DNA of 64,000 bases from Oceanitalea stevensii. Its GTDB lineage: Bacteria > Actinomycetota > Actinomycetes > Actinomycetales > Actinomycetaceae. The notes beneath the pieces were generated by a model. That model did no database searches, was not told the origin of the DNA, and saw nothing but the letters and a program-made list of their open reading frames with translations. The position numbers and the translations under genes are program-made. Shown piece after piece: positions 1 to 9,737 of this stretch; the stretch's first letter is position 1, and each line of letters opens with the position of its first letter. The stretch covers positions 137,470 to 201,469 of the forward strand of contig NZ_JACSPO010000002.1 in the NCBI RefSeq assembly GCF_014837105.1. Reading direction: 5' to 3'.

Positions 1-23
1 GGCACGGTCTCGGCAGTGGTCAT
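1..23 (-). CDS. Start of a minus-strand gene truncated by the window edge
   Basis: An ATG at 23 reading leftward gives only MTTAETV before the window ends. A GGAG-like ribosome-binding sequence lies a few bases upstream, and the preceding gene (aminotransferase) stops at 41, so a co-transcribed downstream gene is plausible. Seven codons are too few to identify it. The call rests on start, RBS and spacing only. Confidence 0.35.
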
Positions 24-40
24 GGTGGCTCCGCTCTGTG

Positions 41-1375
41 TCAGGCCTGGTCGGGGCTCGGGGTGTCGACGAGGTGCTCGCCCTGGGCACGGGTCCCGGC
101 CGTCCCGAACATCTCGGTGAGCTCGAGCTCGGCCCGCACCACGCCAGCCAGGCGTCGCACACCCTCACGGATGCGCTCCGGCGTCGGGTAGCAGAAGGAC
201 AGGCGCATGTGGTCCGAGCCCTGGCCGTCGGCGTAGAACGCGGTCCCGGACACGTAGGCGACGAGGTTGGTGACGGCGCGGGGCAGCATCGCCTTGGCGT
301 CCAGACCCGGCGGCAGGGTCACCCACGTGTAGAAGCCGCCGGCGGGGACGGTCCAGCGGGCCTCGGGCAGGTACTCCGTGAGCGCCGACATCATCGCGTC
401 GCGGCGGGTGCGGTACTCCTCGCGGAACTGCTTGACCTGCCCGTACCAGTCGTAGCCCTCGAGGTAGGAGGTGATCGACAGCTGGCTGAAGCGCGACGGG
501 GACAGGATGGCCGCCTCGCTGGCCAGCACGAGCTTCTCGCGGACCGCGTGCGGCGCAGCCGCCCACCCCACCCGGTAACCCGGGGCGAAGGTCTTGGAGA
601 AGGAGCCGAGGTACACGACGCCGTCGGGGTTGTAGCTCTTGAGCGAGGGCAGCGGGTCGCCGTCGAAGCCGAGCAGGCCGTAGGGGTTGTCCTCGAGGAT
701 GAGGACGCCGTGACGGCGGCAGATCTCCACGACCTGCGGGCGCCGCTCCTCCGTGAGCGTGACACCGGCGGGGTTGTGGAAGTTCGGGACCGTGTAGAGC
801 ATCTTGACGCGGCGTCCCTCGGCGGCCAGGCGCCGCAGGGTCGACTCCAGCTCCTCGGGGACGAGCCCGTGCTCGTCCATCGGGACGTGGACGATGTCGG
901 CCTGGTAGGCGCGGAAGACGCCCAGTGCCCCGACGTAGCTCGGTGCCTCGGCGACGACGACGTCACCCGGGTCGATGAAGACCTCGGTCACGAGGTCCAG
1001 CGCCTGCTGCGACCCGGTGGTGACGACGACGTCGTCCGGGTGGGCGTGGACGTGGTCGTAGCGCATGACCTCGACGATCTGCTCACGCATGGCGACCTCG
1101 CCCTGGCCGCTGCCGTACTGCAGCGCCTCCGGCCCGCGGTCACGGAGCAGCTTGGCCGTCATGTCGGCGAGGAAGTCGATCGGCAGCCCGGAGATGTTCG
1201 GCATCCCCCCGGCCAGCGAGACGACCTCGGGGCGGCTGGCGACGGCGAAGAGCGCCCGGATCTCCGAGGAACGCATCCCGTGGGCGCGCTCGGCGTAGGA
1301 GTCGAACCACGGGTCCAGCCGTGTTCCGGCGGCCTCACGGCCTCCGCCGGGGGTCCGGGGCTCGGGGTTCGTCAT
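41..1375 (-). CDS. PLP-dependent aminotransferase, class I/II (2-aminoadipate / LysN type)
   Basis: The 444-residue protein has the fold-type I aminotransferase signature. The motif YTVPNFHNPAG (about 194-204) carries the substrate/PLP asparagine, LEDNPY holds the aspartate that pairs with the pyridine nitrogen (D229), and SFSKTFAPG holds the Schiff-base lysine (K261). The family transfers amino groups from amino acids to 2-oxo acids in the cytoplasm. It lacks the N-terminal GntR domain of MocR regulators, so it is an enzyme rather than a regulator. The ATG at 1375 is preceded by AGGAGG. The substrate cannot be deduced; branched-chain, aromatic and 2-aminoadipate specificities all occur. A gene of this type often sits next to the trx genes near the actinobacterial origin. 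Confidence 0.9.
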   Translation of the reverse strand: MTNPEPRTPGGGREAAGTRLDPWFDSYAERAHGMRSSEIRALFAVASRPEVVSLAGGMPNISGLPIDFLADMTAKLLRDRGPEALQYGSGQGEVAMREQIVEVMRYDHVHAHPDDVVVTTGSQQALDLVTEVFIDPGDVVVAEAPSYVGALGVFRAYQADIVHVPMDEHGLVPEELESTLRRLAAEGRRVKMLYTVPNFHNPAGVTLTEERRPQVVEICRRHGVLILEDNPYGLLGFDGDPLPSLKSYNPDGVVYLGSFSKTFAPGYRVGWAAAPHAVREKLVLASEAAILSPSRFSQLSITSYLEGYDWYGQVKQFREEYRTRRDAMMSALTEYLPEARWTVPAGGFYTWVTLPPGLDAKAMLPRAVTNLVAYVSGTAFYADGQGSDHMRLSFCYPTPERIREGVRRLAGVVRAELELTEMFGTAGTRAQGEHLVDTPSPDQA

Positions 1376-1451
1376 GTGGGTGCCTCCTCCTGCGCGCTCG
1401 TCGACGCGTGTGCCAGGCTACGCCGCCCGCGGGGCGCTTCGGCGCACCCGC

Positions 1452-1790
1452 TCAGGGAACGAGCGTGGCGAGCTGGGCCGCGAGGGCCGGCTTGGGCCGT
1501 GCCCCGACCATCGAGGACACCGGCTCACCGTCCCGGAAGAGGATCATGGTGGGCAGCGAGACGATGCCGTAGGCCTGCATGGTGTCGGGGTTCTCGTCGA
1601 CGTCCAGGGCGACGACGCGCAGCCGGTCCCCGTACTCGACGGCGAGCTCGGAGAGCACCGGCGCGAGCTTGAGGCAGGGCTGGCACCACGACGCCCAGAA
1701 GTCGACGAGCACGGGTCCGGAGGCGCCCAGCACCTCGGTGGCGAAGGTGTCGTCGGTCACCTGCGCCACCGAGGAGGAGGACGGCCTCAC
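1452..1790 (-). CDS. trxA: Thioredoxin
   Basis: A small cytoplasmic dithiol-disulfide oxidoreductase, reduced by the TrxB encoded immediately upstream. The active site reads FWASWCQPC; the usual WCGPC has glycine where this protein has glutamine, which may shift the redox potential. The cis-proline motif SLPTM is present. I chose the GTG at 1790, which overlaps the trxB stop as GTGA and gives 112 residues by translational coupling. A second in-frame GTG at 1769 would give 105 residues, closer to the usual 105-108, but only pyrimidine-rich sequence precedes it. The frame stays open further upstream through trxB; that extension is a shadow. Confidence 0.93.
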   Translation of the reverse strand: MRPSSSSVAQVTDDTFATEVLGASGPVLVDFWASWCQPCLKLAPVLSELAVEYGDRLRVVALDVDENPDTMQAYGIVSLPTMILFRDGEPVSSMVGARPKPALAAQLATLVP

Positions 1791-2791
1791 AGCGAGACGG
1801 CGCCCTGCGGGGTCTGGGACGCGTCGGTGGCCGGCTCGGCGGCCTCGCCCAGGGCGGCGAGGTAGCGCTCGGCGTCCAGGGCCGCGGCGCAGCCGGTCCC
1901 GGCGGCGGTGATGGCCTGGCGGTAGGTGTGGTCCACGGCGTCGCCGCAGGCGAAGACGCCGGGGACGTTCGTGGCGGTGGAGGGGGAGGTGACGACGATG
2001 TAGCCGCTGTCGTCGAGCTCCACCTGGCCGACGAGCATGTCGGTGCGCGGGACGTGGCCGATCGCGACGAACAGGCCGGTCGCGTCCAGCGGCCGCTCCT
2101 CGCCGGTGACGGTGTCGCGCAGGGTGAGACCGGTGACCTTGTCGGTGCCGTGGATGGCGGTGATCTCGCTGTTCCACGCGAACTCGATCTTCGGGTTCGA
2201 CATCGCGCGGTCGGCCATGATCTTCGAGGCGCGCAGCTCGTCACGGCGGTGCACGACGGTGACCTTGGAGGCGAACTTCGTGAGGAAGGTGGCCTCCTCC
2301 ATCGCGGAGTCCCCACCGCCGGCGACGACGATGTGCTGGTCGCGGAAGAAGAAGCCGTCGCAGGTGGCGCAGTAGGAGACGCCGCGCCCGCCGAGGGTCT
2401 TCTCCCCCTCCAGGCCGAGCTCCTTGTAGGCCGAGCCGTTGGCGAGGATGACCGCGCGGGCCCGGTAGGTGTCGCCCTCGGCCGTCGTCACGGTCTTGAC
2501 CTCACCGGTGAGGTCGACGGAGGTGGCGTCGTCGTAGATGACCGTGGCGCCGAACTTCTCGGCCTGGGTCTGCATCTTGTCCATGAGCTCGGGGCCCATG
2601 ACGCCCTCGGGGAAGCCGGGGAAGTTCTCGACCTCGGTTGTGTTCATCAGTGCGCCACCGGCGGTGACGGCTCCGGCGATGACGACGGGCGCGAGGTTCG
2701 CGCGGGCGGCGTAGATCGCGGCGGTGTAGCCGGCGGGGCCGGAACCGACGATGACGACCTCGTGGAGGGTGGTCGGGGTGGTGCTCGTCAT
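1787..2791 (-). CDS. trxB: Thioredoxin-disulfide reductase (NADPH)
   Basis: A 334-residue low-molecular-weight thioredoxin reductase: an FAD flavoenzyme that uses NADPH to reduce thioredoxin. Visible features are the FAD dinucleotide motif [11 protein letters not shown] (about 15-25), the redox-active CATCDG (C141, C144), the NADPH-binding [13 protein letters not shown] that follows, and the C-terminal FAD motif [14 protein letters not shown]. The ATG at 2791 has AAGGA upstream. The gene overlaps trxA by four bases, so the two form a reductase-thioredoxin operon as in Streptomyces and mycobacteria. It may also be read through from murJ, 66 bp upstream. Confidence 0.97.
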   Translation of the reverse strand: MTSTTPTTLHEVVIVGSGPAGYTAAIYAARANLAPVVIAGAVTAGGALMNTTEVENFPGFPEGVMGPELMDKMQTQAEKFGATVIYDDATSVDLTGEVKTVTTAEGDTYRARAVILANGSAYKELGLEGEKTLGGRGVSYCATCDGFFFRDQHIVVAGGGDSAMEEATFLTKFASKVTVVHRRDELRASKIMADRAMSNPKIEFAWNSEITAIHGTDKVTGLTLRDTVTGEERPLDATGLFVAIGHVPRTDMLVGQVELDDSGYIVVTSPSTATNVPGVFACGDAVDHTYRQAITAAGTGCAAALDAERYLAALGEAAEPATDASQTPQGAVSL

Positions 2792-2857
2792 GGGAGTCCT
2801 TCGTCGCTCGGGGGTGCTGCTCGGGTCAAGGCGCGGAGGCCCGGATTTGTTCCGGGC

Positions 2858-5800
2858 TCACTCGACGGTGAGCTCGGCGAGCTCGATGCGGTTGCGGCCG
2901 TCGGAGTCGGCCACGGGCAGGGACGTGAACCACAGGACGATGCTGTCCGTCTCGACCGGCTCGTCGAAGGCGAACGTCGTGTCCGGGCCCATCTCGCCGG
3001 AGGCGAGGACCTCGCCCTCGGTCGGCTCGTCGGGGCTGGTGGCGCGGATCTCGACGTTGCCGCCCTCGCCCATGAGGTCCATGGTGACCGAGGAGACGAG
3101 GGTGGCCTCCTCGAGCTCGACGTGCAGACCGATCCCGGACTTCATCCCGTACTGGGGGTCGACGTAGGAGCGGGAGCGCCAGTAGGTGTCGGCGTCGCCG
3201 TCGAGCGCCTGCGGGGTGAGCTCGGGGTTCTCCGCGCCGTCACCCTCGGGGTCGAGCGGGGCCAGGGAGGCGACGGCGGGCGGCTCGGGCGGGGTCGTCT
3301 CCTCCGGTGCCGCGGAGGTCTCGGGCTCCGCGGCGGGCTCGGACTCCTCCGGGCTGGCCGGGGCCTCGGTGGTGGCAGCGGGCGGGGCGACGTAGTCCTC
3401 CGGCTCGGCGACGAGGGTGCGGAAGGCGATGATCGCGCCGATGAGGAGCGCAACCAGGGCGACGGCGAGGACGATCGGCGTCGGGTCGAGGCGTCGCTCG
3501 CGGAAGGGGACGGGGGCGCCCGGCTCACGCTCCGGCTCCTCGGCGACGACCGACTCCCACGAGCGGTCCTGAGCCGGCTGCTCCGGTGCCTCCGTGACGC
3601 GCTCGGGGCGCTGCGGGTCGGCCGGGACGCGGCCGTGCTCGAGGGCGGCGCGCACGTCCGCCTCACGGGTCTTCGCGAGCTCCTCCTCGGCGCGGGCCTC
3701 GCGCTCGGCGGCGCGTGCCGCGGCGGCGGCGGAGACCTTCCCGGCACCGGCGGACACGCGCCGGCGCACGGCGTCCACGCCCTTGCGGGTGCTGTCCGCG
3801 ACGGTCGCTGCCGCCCCGCCGACGCCCGCGCCGATGGCGGCGGTGACGACCGAGCCGCGCGGGTGGCGGGCGGCGTGGGGGGCGGCGGCGTCGTCGTCCT
3901 CGGGGGCGACGACGGCGGTGAAGTCCGCGGGGGCGCCGGCCCCGCTCGGCACGGGGCGCGGCTGCCAGTCCGTGGTGTCCAGGGCCGGCTGGCGGGCCTG
4001 GTCGGGGGTGTCGGCGACGACGTCGTCGAAGGAGGGCTGCGTGGGCGCCAGCTCGACGGCCGGCTCGGCGGCGGCGGCCGGGGCGGCGGGCTCGAGGTCG
4101 GCGGCCGGCTCGGCCTCGTCGGTGGGCTCGACGGCGGGCGCCTCGTCCACGAGGGCCGGCTCGGGCACCTCCGCGGCGGGCTCCAGCTCCTCCTCCGGCG
4201 CCGGCGTGGGCACGGCGGGCGCGGGGGGCACGACGGGCGAGGAGGGCAGTGCCGTGGCGGAGGGCGCGGCGGCGGCCGCGGCGGCCCCCACCCCGGCGCC
4301 CGCACCGAGGGAGCCGGCGAGCGGCCACACCGGGTGGTCGCTGGTCAGCGCCTCGACGTTGATGTCGCGCCACGGCGCGAGCTCGCGAATGAGCTCGCTC
4401 GGGGTCCGCGGGCCCTCGCCCGCGAAGGTCCGGGTGCACAGCGCGTCGAGGTCCGCGGGGACGTCGTCGCGCAGGCTGCTCGGCGCCACCGGGACGCCGC
4501 CCACGAGCGGCGCGGGCGGGACCTGACGGGCCAGCTCGGGTCCGCCGTCGGGCTCGGGCCAGGTGCCGGTGAGGGCGAGGTAGAGCAGCCGGACCAGGCC
4601 GAGGGTGTCGACGCGGGCGGCGGAGAGGGGGTCGTGGTCGACGCCGAGGTAGGCCGCGGCCACGCCGAGGCCACCGAGGCGGACCTGGCCGTCGGCGGTG
4701 ACGTGGACGGCGGAGGGCAGGAGGACGAGGTGGTGGACCCCGCGGCGCCGGGCGGCCTCGAGGGCGCTGGCGACCTCCCCGACGACGGCGCGGGCCTGCT
4801 CGGGCGCCATCGGCCCGCTCGTGGCGAGCTCGGCGAGCGAGGGCCCGTTGGCGACGTCGGTGACGACGAAGGCGTGGCCCTCGTGGGCGCCGACGTCGAG
4901 CACCCGCTCGAGGCGGGGGTCGTCGACGAGGGCGGCGCGCCGTGCGGCGTCGAGGGTCTCGGCGGAGGCGCCGGTGGTCGAGGGCAGGACGAGCGCACGG
5001 ACCTCGCGCTCGAGGATCTCGTCGCGCCCGTGCCACAGCGCCGTGGCGGGCAGCACGGGCGTGGTCTCCCGGTCGAGGAGGTAGCGCCCGGACAGGAGAG
5101 TGCCCTGGTCCAGCGTCGGTGCGGTGCCCGGTGCGTGCTCGTCCAGCGTCCTGCTCCCTCTGTCCGGTCCCGGTCCCGGGCCCCTGTCGTCGCGCCCCAT
5201 CGTACGTGCGGGTGCCCCGCCGGCCCCTGCCCAGCCGCGCAGCCCCGGCACGCGTCCCGCAACCTTCCGCAGCACCCGGAGGGCGGGGTCGAGGATGACG
5301 TCGAGCTCGGAGACCTTGAGCAGGCGCAGGAGGAGGAGGTAGCCCACCCCCATGACCGTCCCGACGAGAGCCACCTTGAGCAGCGACTGGAACGCCCGCG
5401 CGATGTCGGCCTGCGCCGTCGAGACGGGCCCGATGAGGTGGAGGAGCAGCCACCCGAGCAGGAGCGGGGGCGTGGCGGCGAGGACGATCCGCAGGTGGCT
5501 GCGCAGCACCCGCCCGCCGTCGAGGCTCGGCAGCTTGAGCCGCAGCGCGAGGTAGGCGATGACCGAGCCGACGACGTTGGAGGCCGCCGTGGCGACCGCG
5601 GCACCCACGAGCCACCACTCCGGGGGCAGCAGCATCGACAGGAGGCTGCCGACGATGACGAGCGCGGTGAGCGGGACCTGCAGCTTGAAGAGGGACTTCG
5701 TGTCCTCGAAGGCGTAGTAGACGCGCTGGATCATCGTGAAGGCGCCGAGCGCCGCGATGCCGCCGAGGAGGGCGACGACGACACGGGCGATGCCCTCTGC

Positions 5801-6898
5801 CTCCGGGATCGTCGTCGTCGGGTAGGCGGCCTGGACGAGCGGGAGGGCGAGGACGGCGAGGGCGCCCCCCGCGAAGACCGTGAACACCGCGATCGTCCGC
5901 AGCCCGAGGGACAGGTCGTCGCGGACCTTGGCGGTGTCACCGGAGGCGGCGTAGCCGGAGACGCGGGTGAACAGCGCCGTGACGAGCGAGACGGTGATGA
6001 GCGACTGCGGCAGCAGGTAGAGGAAGTTCGCGTTGTCCCAGGCCGCGTTGCCGGGGGCGAAGCCCTCCCCGCGATCGGCCGCGGCCGCCGCGAGGTTGGA
6101 GATCGCGATGAAGCCGAGCTGGGCGACGAGGAGGCTGGCGAAGGCCCAGGTCGCGACCTTGCTCGCCCGGCCCAGGCCCGAGCCTCGCAGCCCCCACCGC
6201 GGGCGGAAGCGGAAGCCGGAGCGGTACAGCGGCACGATGAGGATGAGGGCCTGGAGGGCGACGCCGAGCGTCGCGGTCCCGCCGATGACGCCGATGCGCA
6301 GGCCGCTCCAGGCCGCGGGGTCCTCGTGGGCGCCCGTGGCGCGGCCGCCGAAGATGACGATGTAGGCGACGAGGCCGATGAGCGCGATGACGTTGTTGAG
6401 GGCCGGCGCCCACATGTAGGGCCCGAAGTTGCCGCGTGCGTTGAGCACCTGCCCCAGCAGCGTGTACATGCCGTAGAAGAAGAGCTGCGGCACGCACCAC
6501 AGGGCGAAGGCGACGGCGATGTCGAACCACGCCGGGTCCAGCTCGGAGGCGTAGATGGTGACGAGGACGCCCGCGCCAGCCGTGAGGAGGATCGTGAGCC
6601 CGAGCAGGGCGGCGCCGGCGATGGTGAGGAGCCGGTTGACGTACTCGTCGCCGCCGTCGCGCTGCTTCATCGCGCGGACGATCTGCGGGACGAGGATCGC
6701 GTTGAGGACACCGCCCGCGACGAGCATGTAGACGACGTTCGGGAGCTTGTTCGCCACCGAGAAGGAGTTCGCGGCGCCGGTGAGGCCGATCGCGCCGATG
6801 AGGGCGATGTTGCGCAGCAGCCCGAGCACCCGCGAGACGAGCGTGCCGGTGAACATGACCGCTGCCGACCCGGCCAGGCCGCGACGTTCCTCGCTCAC
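2858..6898 (-). CDS. murJ: MurJ lipid II flippase fused to a pseudokinase and an extracellular domain (MviN type)
   Basis: This 1346-residue protein has the same build as mycobacterial MviN. Residues 1 to about 545 form the multi-pass MurJ/MviN core that flips lipid II across the membrane. Residues of about 580-830 form a protein-kinase-like domain in which the catalytic-loop HRD and metal-binding DFG are absent (HHLVLL and GGLG stand there), so it is a pseudokinase. A long Ala/Pro/Glu-rich linker follows, then one membrane segment (about 1165-1185, ALVALLIGAIIAF) and an extracellular C-terminal domain with the look of a discoidin/galactose-binding fold. In mycobacteria the pseudokinase recruits an FHA protein. 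It starts at GTG 6898, overlapping the DUF6049 stop as GTGA. Confidence 0.93.
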   Translation of the reverse strand: MSEERRGLAGSAAVMFTGTLVSRVLGLLRNIALIGAIGLTGAANSFSVANKLPNVVYMLVAGGVLNAILVPQIVRAMKQRDGGDEYVNRLLTIAGAALLGLTILLTAGAGVLVTIYASELDPAWFDIAVAFALWCVPQLFFYGMYTLLGQVLNARGNFGPYMWAPALNNVIALIGLVAYIVIFGGRATGAHEDPAAWSGLRIGVIGGTATLGVALQALILIVPLYRSGFRFRPRWGLRGSGLGRASKVATWAFASLLVAQLGFIAISNLAAAAADRGEGFAPGNAAWDNANFLYLLPQSLITVSLVTALFTRVSGYAASGDTAKVRDDLSLGLRTIAVFTVFAGGALAVLALPLVQAAYPTTTIPEAEGIARVVVALLGGIAALGAFTMIQRVYYAFEDTKSLFKLQVPLTALVIVGSLLSMLLPPEWWLVGAAVATAASNVVGSVIAYLALRLKLPSLDGGRVLRSHLRIVLAATPPLLLGWLLLHLIGPVSTAQADIARAFQSLLKVALVGTVMGVGYLLLLRLLKVSELDVILDPALRVLRKVAGRVPGLRGWAGAGGAPARTMGRDDRGPGPGPDRGSRTLDEHAPGTAPTLDQGTLLSGRYLLDRETTPVLPATALWHGRDEILEREVRALVLPSTTGASAETLDAARRAALVDDPRLERVLDVGAHEGHAFVVTDVANGPSLAELATSGPMAPEQARAVVGEVASALEAARRRGVHHLVLLPSAVHVTADGQVRLGGLGVAAAYLGVDHDPLSAARVDTLGLVRLLYLALTGTWPEPDGGPELARQVPPAPLVGGVPVAPSSLRDDVPADLDALCTRTFAGEGPRTPSELIRELAPWRDINVEALTSDHPVWPLAGSLGAGAGVGAAAAAAAPSATALPSSPVVPPAPAVPTPAPEEELEPAAEVPEPALVDEAPAVEPTDEAEPAADLEPAAPAAAAEPAVELAPTQPSFDDVVADTPDQARQPALDTTDWQPRPVPSGAGAPADFTAVVAPEDDDAAAPHAARHPRGSVVTAAIGAGVGGAAATVADSTRKGVDAVRRRVSAGAGKVSAAAAARAAEREARAEEELAKTREADVRAALEHGRVPADPQRPERVTEAPEQPAQDRSWESVVAEEPEREPGAPVPFRERRLDPTPIVLAVALVALLIGAIIAFRTLVAEPEDYVAPPAATTEAPASPEESEPAAEPETSAAPEETTPPEPPAVASLAPLDPEGDGAENPELTPQALDGDADTYWRSRSYVDPQYGMKSGIGLHVELEEATLVSSVTMDLMGEGGNVEIRATSPDEPTEGEVLASGEMGPDTTFAFDEPVETDSIVLWFTSLPVADSDGRNRIELAELTVE

Positions 6899-9081
6899 GT
6901 GGTGGTCTCCTCCGGAAGGGGTTCGGACTCACCGAGCCGTCCACGGCGGCGCGCACGGCGCACCGTCCGCACGAGCCCGGCGACGAGCATGATGACGAGC
7001 AGGCCGGCGGCGACGGCGGTGCCCACGGTCTCCCAGTCGGCGCGCACACGCACCTGGATCTCGGTGGGCTCGTCGATGGGCGCGCCGTCGGGGGCCGCGA
7101 GGACGACGTCGACGACGACGTCGCCGCTGCCGACGGCGTGGACGGGCACCTGCGCCGTCGCCGACTGCTGGGCCGGGATCTCGAGGGTGACCTCGTCGTC
7201 GGCGACGAGCCGCGGGTCGCGCGGGCTGAGCCGCACGACGACGGTCGCCGGCCGCGACATCTCGTTGGTGACGGCGACGGGGATGTGGGCCGTGTCGTTG
7301 ATGAGGTTGAGGGTGCTGCCGGGCCGGGCGGCGACGAGGCCGCGGCGCACCTCGGAGGCCTCCTCGGCGGCGGCGACGAGGTCGGCGCGGGTGGCCGGCA
7401 GCTCCCGCCACGCCGCCGAGGTGACCTCGAGCAGCGAGGTGCGGACCGGGTCGACGAGTGCGTCCGGCTCCTCGAGCACCCCGGCGAAGGCAGTGGTCTG
7501 CGTGAGGACGTCGGACACGCGCGCGAGCTCGCCGGCGCCGACCTCACCGTCCTCGACGACCGTCTCGGGGAGGTTCTCGCGCTCGACCTCCGGGGCCTCG
7601 CGCCCGAGCATTTCCGAGAGCCCCACCCGCTCCAGCCACGGGGCCTGGGCCAGGGCGGTGAGCTGGTCGGCGAGGAGCGCGGGGTCCCCGGTGAAGTCGC
7701 GGGGCACGGTGAGGAGGAGGTCGCGGCGGTCCGCCGGGCGCTCGCGGGTGACGACCGCGGTCTCGGCGAGGAGGTACTGGCGCGCGGTGACGGGGTCGAG
7801 CTCCACGGGAGCCTGCTCCGGGTCCACGGGCAGCAGCGTCCCGGAGAGCAGCGCGGATAGGCGCTCGTCGGTGAGGACGGCGGGCAGCGTCGTGCCGTCG
7901 ACGGCGACGTCGGCCCGTGCGGACGGGGTGTAGGTGAGCTGGGAGGTGAGCGCCAGGCCGCTGCTCGGCAGCACGACGGCGGCCGCGCCGGCCTCGGAGA
8001 GGGCGGTGACGGTGTCGGCGTCGGGCGTCCGCGCCGCGGGCCACGCCAGGCCCGTCCCGGCGCTCAGCCCGACGTCCTCGAGCGCGGTGTCACGCGCGGC
8101 CGTCACGTCGTCGAGGAGGTCGGTGCGGCCCGCGTGGGTGAGCGCGGCGGCGTCGGCGTCCGCCCACAGGAGGGCGTGGACGGCGCGGCCGGGGGCGTCG
8201 GCGAAGTCGCCGACGGTGGTGCGCAGGACCGTCTTCGGCGCGGTCGCGGGGGTCGTGGGCTCCTCCGTGGCCTCCTCGTCGGCCGGCTCACCGGCCGTGA
8301 GGTCGACGACGGCGGGCACGTCGACGAGGAGGGAGGGGTCGACGGCGAGGTCGACGGCCGGGCGGTCCAGCGCGTCGAGGAGCGGCTCGAGACGCTCGGC
8401 GGCGACGACGTCCAGGCGGGTGCCGGTCTCCTGCGCGGCGGCACGCTCCGGCGCGGTGGGGGTAGCCGCGGCGAGGACGGCGAGCGGCATCGTCTCGACC
8501 TCGATGTCCGGCCACCACAGGAGGAAGCTGCGGACGGCGGGGAAGTCGGAGAGGACGGGGGCGTCGGCGTCGTGCGCGGTGACCTCGAGGCCGCGCGGCC
8601 CCCAGCCGCTGTGGGTCGCGGCAAAGGGCACGGCGTCCGCGGGGACGGTGAGGGTGAAGTCGACCGTCGCACCGGCCGGCACGGGGTCCTCGAGCCGCTC
8701 GGCGTGGAGGAGCGTCGTGGCCGACAGGGACGTCGGGTCGAGCCACCGCTCGAGCAGGGAGCGGCTGATCGGGGCGCTCTGCTGGGCGCGCAGGCGCAGC
8801 TCGGGCACGGCGATCTCCGTGCTCGTGCCGTTGACGATGCTGCCGCGCACGACGAGGTCCTCGCCGGGGCGGAGGACCGCCGGGCTGATGCCGGTGAGGG
8901 TGACGCTGACCTCGGAGGTGGCGACGCCCGTCGTCGGGTCCTCGGTCGCGGGGACGGGGGTGTCGTCCGGGCCGGGGGTCGTGCTCGCGGTGGCGGTGGG
9001 CACGAGGCAGAGGAGGGCCGCGAGCACGAGGAGCACGACGGCTCGCGGGCCGGCCCCGGACGTTGTCCAGGTGATGTTCAT
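6895..9081 (-). CDS. DUF6049 family secreted membrane-anchored protein
   Basis: The 728-residue protein begins with a signal sequence (AVVLLVLAALLCLVPTATAS) and ends with one transmembrane helix (about VAAGLLVIMLVAGLV) and a basic cytoplasmic tail, so nearly all of it is extracytoplasmic. Its length, topology and position between the NUDIX gene and murJ match the actinobacterial DUF6049 family (Rv3909-like). The biochemical role is unknown; the neighbours suggest envelope assembly. The ATG at 9081 overlaps the NUDIX stop as ATGA, and the stop overlaps the murJ GTG, so the three genes are translationally coupled. Earlier in-frame codons lie inside the NUDIX gene and are rejected. Confidence 0.85.
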   Translation of the reverse strand: MNITWTTSGAGPRAVVLLVLAALLCLVPTATASTTPGPDDTPVPATEDPTTGVATSEVSVTLTGISPAVLRPGEDLVVRGSIVNGTSTEIAVPELRLRAQQSAPISRSLLERWLDPTSLSATTLLHAERLEDPVPAGATVDFTLTVPADAVPFAATHSGWGPRGLEVTAHDADAPVLSDFPAVRSFLLWWPDIEVETMPLAVLAAATPTAPERAAAQETGTRLDVVAAERLEPLLDALDRPAVDLAVDPSLLVDVPAVVDLTAGEPADEEATEEPTTPATAPKTVLRTTVGDFADAPGRAVHALLWADADAAALTHAGRTDLLDDVTAARDTALEDVGLSAGTGLAWPAARTPDADTVTALSEAGAAAVVLPSSGLALTSQLTYTPSARADVAVDGTTLPAVLTDERLSALLSGTLLPVDPEQAPVELDPVTARQYLLAETAVVTRERPADRRDLLLTVPRDFTGDPALLADQLTALAQAPWLERVGLSEMLGREAPEVERENLPETVVEDGEVGAGELARVSDVLTQTTAFAGVLEEPDALVDPVRTSLLEVTSAAWRELPATRADLVAAAEEASEVRRGLVAARPGSTLNLINDTAHIPVAVTNEMSRPATVVVRLSPRDPRLVADDEVTLEIPAQQSATAQVPVHAVGSGDVVVDVVLAAPDGAPIDEPTEIQVRVRADWETVGTAVAAGLLVIMLVAGLVRTVRRARRRGRLGESEPLPEETTT

Positions 9082-9599
9082 GCGCGTCCGGCCAGCACGT
9101 CCCTCGCGGTGGCGACCACGCGCCGCTCGTTCGGGTAGGCGAGGCGCGAGGCCACCTCGGTGAGGCTGACCCACGCGACGTCCTCCGCCTCGCAGTCGGG
9201 GTCGTTCTCGATCGTCAGCTCCCCGCCCGTGGCCTCGAGGAGGTAGTGGTGGACGACCTTGTGGACGCGGCGGTCGTCGCCGGAGAACCAGTAGTCGATG
9301 GTCGCGAGGTGGCGCAGCACCCGCCCGGTGATGCCGGTCTCCTCCGCGATCTCGCGCACGGCCGCCTCCTCGGGGGTCTCCTCGCCCTCGAGGTGCCCCT
9401 TGGGCAGGCACCACTCCAGGCGCCCGCCCCGGTTGCGGCGAGCGATGACGGCGGTGAACGCCTGCCGGTCCTCCACCCGCACGACGAGGCCGCCCGCCGA
9501 CGTCTCGTCCACCACCGGCAGCAGCGTCGACCGGGGCGGCGCGGCGCGCGGACGCGGCGGCGCAGGGACGCGCCGACGCGGCGAAGGGACGGCGGACAT
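9078..9599 (-). CDS. NUDIX hydrolase (MutT4-like)
   Basis: A 173-residue NUDIX protein. The full NUDIX box is visible from GHLEGEETPEEAAV through REIAEETGI (G-x5-E-x7-RE-hydrophobic-x-EE-x-G-hydrophobic), so the metal-binding glutamates are intact. Family members hydrolyse nucleoside diphosphates linked to another group; this position matches mycobacterial mutT4, divergent from the CCA-transferase gene and upstream of the murJ operon. The N-terminus (about 30 residues) is Pro/Arg-rich and poorly ordered. I chose the ATG at 9599 because the domain starts soon after it and the longer open frame runs into the opposite gene. The natural substrate is unknown. Confidence 0.9.
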   Translation of the reverse strand: MSAVPSPRRRVPAPPRPRAAPPRSTLLPVVDETSAGGLVVRVEDRQAFTAVIARRNRGGRLEWCLPKGHLEGEETPEEAAVREIAEETGITGRVLRHLATIDYWFSGDDRRVHKVVHHYLLEATGGELTIENDPDCEAEDVAWVSLTEVASRLAYPNERRVVATARDVLAGRA

Positions 9600-9737
9600 G
9601 AGGTCACCATAATCAACTGACCTGGGCGATGCGGCCGTCCCGCGCACGACGGCGCGACATCCGGGCCCCCAGGACGTGACGGACGCCCGCCCCGGCGGCG
9701 TGGCCCCGGGCGCCGTCGGCGTGGCAGGCTGTGGCAA

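Noticed and set aside
1928-7933. A very long open frame on the plus strand opposite trxB, murJ and DUF6049
   Set aside because: It lacks domains and consists of Gly/Arg/Asp/Val-rich text typical of the antisense frame of high-GC genes. The minus-strand genes have clear families.
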